Source of the DNA: Lentisphaerota bacterium | GTDB lineage: Bacteria > Verrucomicrobiota > Kiritimatiellia > UBA8416 > JAFGIZ01 | Assembly: GCA_016929365.1 (NCBI GenBank) | Contig: JAFGIZ010000217.1 | Location: 1-13,990 of the forward strand | DNA length: 13,990 bases | Direction of reading: 5' to 3' | Part shown: positions 1-6,233 of the stretch, one piece after another | How positions within the stretch are numbered: the first letter of the stretch is position 1 | Layout of the letters: every line of letters starts with the position of its first letter | Position numbers and translations under genes: made by a program | Notes under the pieces: model-generated | What the model was told of the DNA's origin: nothing | What the model saw: only the letters and a program-made list of their open reading frames with translations | The model's database searches: none

Positions 1-33
1 AGCCTTCTGGAAGCAATCAGAAGCCCAGCCCGT

Positions 34-65
34 GATTTTTCGCATTTTGAACGCACCGAAAAATC
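34..65. repeat. 9-bp inverted repeat upstream of rpsA
   Basis: GATTTTTCG at 34-42 is the exact reverse complement of CGAAAAATC at 57-65, with 14 bases between. It is AT-richer than its surroundings. It could be the terminator of a gene left of the window, although no T-run follows the right arm, or a protein-binding site ahead of rpsA. The function is not known; only the repeat itself is seen. Confidence 0.4.
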
Positions 66-87
66 CCACTTTGTTCGCAACACGACA

Positions 88-103
88 TTTGGCGCTTTGG
101 CGC
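88..103. repeat. Tandem 8-bp repeat in the rpsA leader
   Basis: TTTGGCGC occurs twice without a gap, at 88-95 and 96-103, and is followed by TTGCATCC, which carries the candidate -35 element. It may be chance or part of a regulator site. No function can be assigned from sequence. Confidence 0.4.
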
Positions 104-133
104 TTGCATCCGGGCCCGCGGCTCCTGTATTCT
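104..133 (+). promoter_or_regulatory. Weak candidate promoter for rpsA
   Basis: TTGCAT (104-109) and TATTCT (128-133) are separated by 18 bases and would give a transcript starting near 140. The match to the sigma-70 consensus is weak: three of six bases at -35 and four of six at -10. It is the best pair I find between the left edge and the rpsA ribosome binding site. The call rests on position as much as on sequence. Confidence 0.25.
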
Positions 134-166
134 CGCGGTTTGGTGTGAGTGAAAGCACGGCGGCTT

Positions 167-184
167 CCCCGCCTCGGGGCGGGG
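167..184 (+). other. GC hairpin in the rpsA 5' leader
   Basis: CCCCGCC (167-173) pairs perfectly with GGCGGGG (178-184) around the loop TCGG. A competing fold pairs CCCCG (167-171) with CGGGG (175-179). No T-run follows, so this is not an intrinsic terminator. It lies 36 bases before the start codon. In E. coli, S1 represses its own translation through structured leader RNA; a similar role here is inference. Confidence 0.5.
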
Positions 185-220
185 GTAAAGCGGCTGCCGA
201 CGAGGCAAACCGAGGAAAGC

Positions 221-2056
221 ATGGATACACAGGTAGTAGAAGAAAAAAAGCAACACGTCGACTTCGATACGGCCGCGTTTGTAGACGACGACCGCGAAGC
301 GATGGCCCGAATGTATGAAGAGACCCTGAAGGATTTTACCGAGGGATCGATTGTCAAGGGCAAGGTCCTGGAGGTGCGGGGCAACGAAATTCTGGTGGAT
401 ATCGGGTACAAGTCCGAGGGGGTTATCCCCGCGGCGGAATTTGAGGATTTGGAGAAGGTCGCGCCCGGCGACGAGTTGGATGTGCTGTTGGCCGAGATGG
501 AAGACGAAGACGGGATGGTTATCCTGAGCAAGGAGAAGGCCGACCAGAAGCTGCGCTGGGAGCGCGTGCTGGAGCATTACAACGAAGGATCGGTCGTCCA
601 GGGCACGGTTAAAACCCGGGTGCGGGGCGGACTGATCGTGGATGTGGACGGAGTGGACGCCTTTCTGCCCGGCTCCCAGATCGACGTCAGCCCCGTTTAC
701 AATACCGAGCCGTATGTCGGCCAGACGTTCGAGTTCAAGGTCCTGAAAATCAGCCCGGAACGGCAGAATATCATCGTCTCGCGCCGCGAGCTGATCGAGG
801 AGCGGCTGCGGGTCAAGCGCCGCGAACTGCTGGCCACGATTGAATCGGGCCAGATGCGCAAGGGGGCTGTGAAAAACATCACGGACTTCGGCGTTTTTGT
901 GGATCTCGACGGGCTGGACGGCCTGCTCCATATCACGGATATGAGCTGGGGGCGCGTGAAGCATCCGTCCGAAATGGTCTCCGTCGGCGAAGAACTCGAG
1001 GTGATGATCCTGGACGTGGATCGCGAGCGGGAACGGGTCTCGTTGGGACTCAAGCAGAAGACGCGGAACCCGTGGGACGACATCGAAGGCAAGTATCCGG
1101 TGGGCAGCCGGTTGCGTGGGCGGGTGGTCAATCTGGCCCCGTACGGCGCGTTCGTGGAGATCGAAGAGGGCGTGGAAGGGCTGGTCCACGTGTCGGAGAT
1201 TTCGTGGACCAAGCGCATTGCGCGCGCAGCCGACGTGATGTCGGTAGGGGACGAAGTCGACGTGGTCGTTCTCGGCCTCAACAAGGAAGAGCAGAAAATT
1301 GCCCTCGGCATGCGCCAGACGGAAGCCAATCCGTGGGACACGGTGCAGGAGCGGTATCCGGTCGGGTCGACGATCAGCGGAACGGTGCGCAACTTTACCT
1401 CGTACGGCGCGTTCGTGGAGCTGGAGGAAGGCATCGACGGGATGATTCACGTTTCGGACATGTCCTGGACGCGCAAGATCAATCATCCGTCGGAAATCCT
1501 GGAGAAAGGCCAGACGGTGCAAGCCGTAATCCTGGAAGTCGATCCGCAGAACCAGCGGATCAGCCTGGGCTTGAAGCAGGCGCAGGAGGATCCGTGGAAT
1601 ACGATTACCGCGCGGTACCAGGTCGGCCAGCTCGTGCAGGGCAAGGTGACGAAAGTCGCGTCTTTCGGCGCGTTCGTGGAACTGGAAGAAGGCGTGGACG
1701 GGCTCGTGCACATTTCTCAGATCAGCGACGAGCACGTCGAGAAGGTGCGCGACGTGCTGGACGTCGGCAAGGACGTGGAAGCTCGGATCGTCAAGATCGA
1801 TCGCGGGGAACGCCGCATCGGCTTGAGTATGCGCGCGGTTGCGGTTCCCGAAGAAGAATTCGTCCGTCAGCAGGAAGAAACTATGCCGGAGGGGTTGCGC
1901 CGGGGCGAACATATGGTGGACCTGGCGGGGGCGTTCGACGAGGCGTTGGGCCTTAGCGAGGAATGGAGACCGGGCGAACGGGAGCCGGACCGCTCGGGAG
2001 GACGGCGCAAGCACCGCAAGGACCGCCGCCGCGACGAGGACGACGAGGACGCGTAG
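221..2056 (+). CDS. rpsA: 30S ribosomal protein S1
   Basis: Ribosomal protein S1 binds mRNA with several S1 (OB-fold) domains and helps the 30S subunit engage structured or weak-SD messages. The 611-residue product has six S1 domains at about residues 40-105, 122-188, 209-278, 294-365, 380-452 and 467-538. Domains 3-6 carry the typical F-G-x-F-V or Y-G-A-F-V core followed by G-x-x-G-L-x-H. The length and six-domain plan match the long proteobacterial-type S1. The end (about 586-611) is low-complexity, first basic (KHRKDRRR) and then acidic (DEDDEDA), and is probably disordered. I chose the ATG at 221 because GAGGA (212-216) precedes it and the protein then begins with an ordinary S1 N-terminus; the upstream in-frame ATG at 149 would add 24 atypical residues. 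The gene is followed by an intrinsic terminator. Identification is firm. Confidence 0.96.
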   Translation: MDTQVVEEKKQHVDFDTAAFVDDDREAMARMYEETLKDFTEGSIVKGKVLEVRGNEILVDIGYKSEGVIPAAEFEDLEKVAPGDELDVLLAEMEDEDGMVILSKEKADQKLRWERVLEHYNEGSVVQGTVKTRVRGGLIVDVDGVDAFLPGSQIDVSPVYNTEPYVGQTFEFKVLKISPERQNIIVSRRELIEERLRVKRRELLATIESGQMRKGAVKNITDFGVFVDLDGLDGLLHITDMSWGRVKHPSEMVSVGEELEVMILDVDRERERVSLGLKQKTRNPWDDIEGKYPVGSRLRGRVVNLAPYGAFVEIEEGVEGLVHVSEISWTKRIARAADVMSVGDEVDVVVLGLNKEEQKIALGMRQTEANPWDTVQERYPVGSTISGTVRNFTSYGAFVELEEGIDGMIHVSDMSWTRKINHPSEILEKGQTVQAVILEVDPQNQRISLGLKQAQEDPWNTITARYQVGQLVQGKVTKVASFGAFVELEEGVDGLVHISQISDEHVEKVRDVLDVGKDVEARIVKIDRGERRIGLSMRAVAVPEEEFVRQQEETMPEGLRRGEHMVDLAGAFDEALGLSEEWRPGEREPDRSGGRRKHRKDRRRDEDDEDA

Positions 2057-2073
2057 CCGGGAGGACCGGGAGG
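2057..2073 (+). repeat. Tandem 9-bp near-repeat after rpsA stop
   Basis: CCGGGAGGA and CCGGGAGG lie head to tail directly after the rpsA stop codon. Both contain a Shine-Dalgarno-like GGGAGG, but the next start codon (tyrS, 2124) is about 50 bases away, so they are unlikely to act as ordinary ribosome binding sites. Confidence 0.35.
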
Positions 2074-2077
2074 CACG

Positions 2078-2113
2078 GAAAGGCGCGCCGAGTGTTCGGG
2101 GCGCCTTTCTTGT
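2078..2113 (+). terminator. Intrinsic terminator after rpsA
   Basis: Bases 2078-2086 (GAAAGGCGC) pair perfectly with 2101-2109 (GCGCCTTTC). Inside this, CCGA (2088-2091) pairs with TCGG (2096-2099) around GTGT, leaving one G/G mismatch between the two helices. The descending arm runs into TTTCTTGT, a modest T-rich tail. The position just past rpsA fits a terminator. Since tyrS begins at 2124, it either needs readthrough or its own promoter within rpsA. Confidence 0.75.
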
Positions 2114-2123
2114 AAAAAGCGGC

Positions 2124-3392
2124 ATGCAGGATCCCGTTGCGATATTGAGAGCCCGCGGCTTGCTGGAGGACGTGACGTCACCGGCGATCCACGATCTGCT
2201 GCGGGAACAGGCCGTGGTGTATGCGGGTTTCGACCCGACGGCGGACAGCCTGCAGGCGGGCAACGTGGTGACCATCATGGCGCTGGCGCATTTTCAGCGC
2301 TGCGGACACCGCGTTGTGGCCCTGGTCGGCGGCGCCACCGGGATGATCGGCGATCCGTCCGGGAAAAGCGAAGAGCGCCGCCTGTTAAGCGCGGAGGACG
2401 TCGCGCATAACGCGGAAGGGATTCGCGAAAACCTTTCGCGCTATCTCGACTTCGAGCACGACACGGCGCCGGCGGCAATTGTGAATAACGCCGACTGGCT
2501 GAAGGACTATCCGTTCATCGGGTTCCTCCGCGACGTCGGCAAGCATTTCCGCATGGGGACCATGCTGGGCAAGGAGAGCGTACGCGCACGGTTGAACAGC
2601 GAAACCGGGATGAGCTTCGCGGAATTCAGTTACCAGCTGCTGCAGGCTTACGATTTCCTGGTGCTGTTTGACCGGGAGCAGTGCCGCCTCCAGATCGGCG
2701 GGTCGGACCAGTGGGGGAACATTACCGCCGGCATCGACCTGATCCGCAAACAGCGCGGGACGGAGACGTTCGGGTTGACCGTGCCGCTGGTCTGCGACAG
2801 CGCGGGCCGCAAGTTCGGGAAGAGCGAAGGCAACGCCATCTACCTCGATCCGGCGAAGACGTCGTACTACGATTTCTACCAGTTTTTCCTGCGGACGGCG
2901 GATGCCGACGTGATCCGCTTTCTGAAGATCTTTACGTTCCTGCCCACGGAGGACATCGCCGCGCTGGAGACGGCGGTGCGGGACGCGCCCGAGAAGCGCG
3001 CCGCGCAGCAACGACTCGCCGAGGAAGCCACGCGGCTGGCCCACGGCGAAACGGGGCTCGATATTGCGCGCCGGGCCAGCGCCGTGATGTTCGGAGCGTC
3101 GATGGACGGCTTGCATGCCCGCGACCTGCTGAATGTGTTTGCCCATGTGCCGTCGACCGAGCTGCCGCCGGATGCGGTGCAGGGCCGGCCGGTGGCCGAC
3201 GTTGCCGTGGCGGCGGGGTTGTGCGGCAGCAAAGGCGAAGCACGGCGGCTGGCGGCTCAAGGGGGCCTATACCTTAACAACCGGCGCGTCGGCGATGCAC
3301 AGGCCGTTCTGGAGAACAGTGACGTGATCGACGGACGCCTGGTCGTCCTGCGCTCGGGAAAAAAACAGTTCCGGCTGGTTAAGGTGGTGTAA
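2124..3392 (+). CDS. tyrS: Tyrosyl-tRNA synthetase
   Basis: This class I enzyme activates tyrosine with ATP and charges tRNA-Tyr in the cytoplasm. The 422-residue length is normal for bacterial TyrRS. The signature region YAGFDPTADSL (33-43) leads into QAGN (44-47) where most enzymes have H-x-G-H or H-x-G-N. The second ATP motif KFGKS (230-234) is intact. The tyrosine pocket is recognisable: Tyr170, Gln174 and Asp177 in SYQLLQAYDF, and Gln196 in GGSDQWGNIT. An S4-like RNA-binding domain ends the protein (about 356-415, with GLCGSKGEARRLAAQGGLYL). The ATG at 2124 is the only plausible start, because the upstream frame overlaps rpsA with unrelated residues. No Shine-Dalgarno sequence precedes it and the rpsA terminator stem ends 14 bases earlier. 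It is followed by uvrA after six bases. Only the HIGH motif is unusual. Confidence 0.95.
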   Translation: MQDPVAILRARGLLEDVTSPAIHDLLREQAVVYAGFDPTADSLQAGNVVTIMALAHFQRCGHRVVALVGGATGMIGDPSGKSEERRLLSAEDVAHNAEGIRENLSRYLDFEHDTAPAAIVNNADWLKDYPFIGFLRDVGKHFRMGTMLGKESVRARLNSETGMSFAEFSYQLLQAYDFLVLFDREQCRLQIGGSDQWGNITAGIDLIRKQRGTETFGLTVPLVCDSAGRKFGKSEGNAIYLDPAKTSYYDFYQFFLRTADADVIRFLKIFTFLPTEDIAALETAVRDAPEKRAAQQRLAEEATRLAHGETGLDIARRASAVMFGASMDGLHARDLLNVFAHVPSTELPPDAVQGRPVADVAVAAGLCGSKGEARRLAAQGGLYLNNRRVGDAQAVLENSDVIDGRLVVLRSGKKQFRLVKVV

Positions 3393-3398
3393 CGCTGA

Positions 3399-6233
3399 AT
3401 GGCCCGACCCGACATCCTCATTGCGGGGGCCCGTGAGCACAATCTCAAGGACATTACGGTCCGGATTCCGCGCAACGGACTGACCGTGATCACCGGCCTG
3501 AGCGGCTCGGGCAAGTCTTCGCTGGCGTTCGATACGCTCTACGCCGAGGGCCAGCGCCGTTACGTGGAAAGCCTGTCGGCGTACGCGCGGCAATTCCTGG
3601 ACCAGATGCAGAAGCCCGACGTGGACCACATCGAGGGCCTGTCGCCGGCTATTTCGATCGAGCAGCGCACCGCCGGCTCGAATCCGCGCTCGATTGTGGC
3701 CACCGCCACGGAGGTACACGATTACCTGCGCCTGCTCTATGCCAGCATCGGCAAGGCCCACTGTCCGCGCTGCGGAAAACCGGTGAGCAGCCAATCGGCG
3801 GAAGTGATCGTGGACCGGCTGATGGATCTGCCGCGCCGTACCCGGCTGTCCATCCTGGCCCCGCTGGTGCGCGGACGCAAGGGGCGCCACGACGAGGTCT
3901 TCGCGGCCGTGCGCCGCCAGGGCTTTATCCGCGCCCGGGTAGACGGGGAAATCGTGGAGGTGGAATCAGCGCCGGCGCTCGAGCCCAAACGCGCGCACAC
4001 GATCGAAGCGGTCGTCGACCGTTTGATCGTAACCGACAAGTCGCGCGGGCGCCTGACGGATTCGATCGAGCTGGGGCTGGAAAAGGGGCACGGCGTGGTG
4101 ATCGTGCTGGTGTACCCCGATGACGGAGAGCCGGAAGAACGCCTGTTTTCGGAGAAACACGCCTGCCCCCGGTGCCACATCAGCTTTGACGAATTGACAC
4201 CGCGCAGTTTCTCGTTCAACAGCCCCTACGGGGCCTGCCCGACCTGTTCGGGACTCGGGACACGGCTGATATTTGACGAGGACCTGGTTGTGCCGGACAA
4301 GGACGTGACTCTCGACGACGGCGCGATCAAGGCCTGGCGTCGGGGCGGCCGGCGCTTGATCATCTACTACAAGAAACTCCTGCGTTCGGTGGCGCGGCAT
4401 TACGGGTTCAGCCTGGACGTGCCGTACCGCGCGCTGAAGCCGAAATTCCGCCGGATCCTGATGTATGGCTCGGGGGAGGAGGATGTGGAGATCGGCTACT
4501 GGCGGGGCGGCGCGTACCGGCGCTATCAAAAGCCGTTCGAAGGCGTAATCCCCAATCTGGCCAGGCGATACGAGCAGACCGAAAGCGATTATACGCGCCA
4601 GCGGCTGCGCAGCTACATGAGCCGGCAGCCCTGTCCCGATTGCAAGGGGACGCGCCTGAAGCCCGAAGTGGCCGCCTGCACCGTTGACGGACGGTCTATC
4701 GTGGAGGTTACGCGCCTGTCGATCCGCGCGGCTGCCGCCTTTTTCGAAGGGCTGTCCCTGACGGAACAGGAGACCCGGATTGCGGGTGAAATTCTCAAGG
4801 AAATCCGCCGCCGGTTGCGGTTTATGACGGAAGTCGGGCTGGATTACCTGACGCTGGACCGGGAAAGCGGCACGCTTTCGGGAGGCGAAGCCCAGCGCAT
4901 CCGCCTGGCGACACAGATCGGGTCGGGTCTGGTGGGGGTCCTCTACGTGCTGGACGAACCCACCATCGGCCTGCATTACCGGGACAACGGCCGTCTGATC
5001 CAGATGCTGCGGGCCCTGCGGGATCTGGGCAACACGGTGGTGGTCGTCGAGCACGACGAGCAGACCATCCGGGCCGCAGATTGCGTGATCGATTTGGGCC
5101 CGGGCGCGGGACGGCACGGCGGGAAAGTGGTCTTTTCCGGCACGGTGGACGCCCTGCTGGCGCATCCGCGCTCGCTCACGGCGCGATACCTCAACCGCCG
5201 CGCGCAGATCCATGTTCCCGCGGCCCGCAAAAAGCCCGGGCGGGCGGCGTTGCGCATTGTCGGGGCGGCCGAGAACAACCTCAAAAACATCACGGTCCGG
5301 GTGCCGCTGGGTCTGTTCGTTTGCGTGACCGGAGTCTCGGGAAGCGGGAAGAGCACGCTGGTGGACGATATCCTGCGGCGCGCGCTGTTCCGCAAGTTCC
5401 ACGGGTCGAGCGAGCGGCCGGGCCGCCACCGCCGGTTGACGGGTGTGGACAAACTCGACAAGGTCATTCTGATCGACCAGTCGCCGATCGGCCGCACCCC
5501 GCGCAGCAATCCGGCTACGTACACGGGGGCGTTTTCGTTCATTCGCAAGCTGTTCGCGGAGACCCCCGCGGCGCGCGTGCGCGGCTACGGGCCGGGGCGG
5601 TTCAGCTTCAACGTCAAGGGCGGCCGTTGCGAAACCTGCCGGGGAGACGGTATTCTGCGCCTGGAAATGCATTTTCTGCCCGACGTCTACGTGACCTGCG
5701 AACAATGCCGCGGGGCGCGCTACAACCGGGAGACGCTCGAGGTCCCGTACGGGGGGAAGACCATTGCCGAGGTGCTGGGCATGACGATCGATGAGGCGTT
5801 GGCGTTCTTCGAGAACGTTCCGGCCATAGCGCGCCGGCTGCGCACCCTGGCGGACGTGGGGTTGGGTTATCTTCAGTTGGGACAGCCGGCGACCACGTTG
5901 TCGGGCGGCGAAGCACAGCGGGTCAAGCTCTCGGCGGAGTTAAGCAAGGTAGCCACGGGGCGTACGCTTTACCTGCTTGACGAGCCGACCACGGGCCTGC
6001 ATTTTGCGGATACGCAGCGTCTCCTGCAGGTGTTGCAGCGCTTGCGGGATGCCGGCAACACGGTCCTGGTGATCGAGCACAACTTGGACGTAGTGAAAAC
6101 GGCCGATTATGTTATCGATCTGGGTCCCGAAGGCGGCGACGACGGCGGGCGGATCGTGGCGGCGGGCACGCCGGAAACCGTCGCGGCGTGTGATGTATCA
6201 CACACGGGACGGGCACTGAGGGAGTACTTGTGA
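3399..6233 (+). CDS. uvrA: Excinuclease ABC subunit A (UvrA)
   Basis: UvrA is the damage-recognition ATPase of nucleotide excision repair; it loads UvrB on distorted DNA. At 944 residues it is full length. First half: Walker A GLSGSGKSS (33-41, Lys39), the UvrB-binding region, a zinc module with Cys256, Cys259, Cys280 and Cys283, signature LSGGEAQR (493-500) and Walker B YVLDEP (516-521). Second half: Walker A GVSGSGKST (645-653), zinc module Cys744, Cys747, Cys767 and Cys770, signature LSGGEAQR (834-841) and Walker B YLLDEP (858-863). All catalytic elements are present. The segment SIEQRTAGSNPRSIVATATE (86-105) differs from the usual NPRSTVGTVTE of proteobacteria and may be a lineage mark. 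The start ATG lies six bases after the tyrS stop, with AAGGTGG (3381-3387) as a distant, weak SD. The 3' end overlaps the TPR gene and contains a palindrome at 6188-6203. Confidence 0.97.
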   Translation: MARPDILIAGAREHNLKDITVRIPRNGLTVITGLSGSGKSSLAFDTLYAEGQRRYVESLSAYARQFLDQMQKPDVDHIEGLSPAISIEQRTAGSNPRSIVATATEVHDYLRLLYASIGKAHCPRCGKPVSSQSAEVIVDRLMDLPRRTRLSILAPLVRGRKGRHDEVFAAVRRQGFIRARVDGEIVEVESAPALEPKRAHTIEAVVDRLIVTDKSRGRLTDSIELGLEKGHGVVIVLVYPDDGEPEERLFSEKHACPRCHISFDELTPRSFSFNSPYGACPTCSGLGTRLIFDEDLVVPDKDVTLDDGAIKAWRRGGRRLIIYYKKLLRSVARHYGFSLDVPYRALKPKFRRILMYGSGEEDVEIGYWRGGAYRRYQKPFEGVIPNLARRYEQTESDYTRQRLRSYMSRQPCPDCKGTRLKPEVAACTVDGRSIVEVTRLSIRAAAAFFEGLSLTEQETRIAGEILKEIRRRLRFMTEVGLDYLTLDRESGTLSGGEAQRIRLATQIGSGLVGVLYVLDEPTIGLHYRDNGRLIQMLRALRDLGNTVVVVEHDEQTIRAADCVIDLGPGAGRHGGKVVFSGTVDALLAHPRSLTARYLNRRAQIHVPAARKKPGRAALRIVGAAENNLKNITVRVPLGLFVCVTGVSGSGKSTLVDDILRRALFRKFHGSSERPGRHRRLTGVDKLDKVILIDQSPIGRTPRSNPATYTGAFSFIRKLFAETPAARVRGYGPGRFSFNVKGGRCETCRGDGILRLEMHFLPDVYVTCEQCRGARYNRETLEVPYGGKTIAEVLGMTIDEALAFFENVPAIARRLRTLADVGLGYLQLGQPATTLSGGEAQRVKLSAELSKVATGRTLYLLDEPTTGLHFADTQRLLQVLQRLRDAGNTVLVIEHNLDVVKTADYVIDLGPEGGDDGGRIVAAGTPETVAACDVSHTGRALREYL
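6188..6203. promoter_or_regulatory. 16-bp palindrome upstream of the TPR gene
   Basis: GTGTGAT (6188-6194) and ATCACAC (6197-6203) are exact reverse complements with two bases between. The half-sites resemble those of CRP/FNR-type or GntR-type operators, but TGTGA and TCACA are four bases apart instead of the six of CRP. It lies within the last codons of uvrA (residues C-D-V-S-H), 29 bases before the TPR start. No clear promoter is visible beside it. An operator for the downstream envelope cassette is inference. Confidence 0.35.

Noticed and set aside
97..318. A 73-codon + strand open frame over the rpsA leader and start
   Set aside because: It overlaps the rpsA start in another frame, has low-complexity Ala/Gly/Arg content and no SD. 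The frame is open to the left edge, so an upstream gene end cannot be wholly excluded.
2057..2123. A T-box riboswitch ahead of tyrS
   Set aside because: The gap is only 67 bases, too short for a T-box, and its conserved core sequence is not visible.
17..2278. A 753-codon open frame on the minus strand opposite rpsA and the tyrS start
   Set aside because: Its codons are in exact register with those of rpsA. In this register its stops would need TTA, CTA or TCA codons in rpsA, which GC-rich genes avoid. The translation is compositionally odd and resembles no family; S1 domains on the + strand explain the DNA.
3966..5705. A 579-codon minus-strand open frame opposite uvrA
   Set aside because: Same register effect as above; uvrA has all its motifs on the + strand.
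6188..6203. A classical CRP site
   Set aside because: TGTGA and TCACA are four bases apart, not six, so the palindrome is kept only as an unassigned candidate operator.
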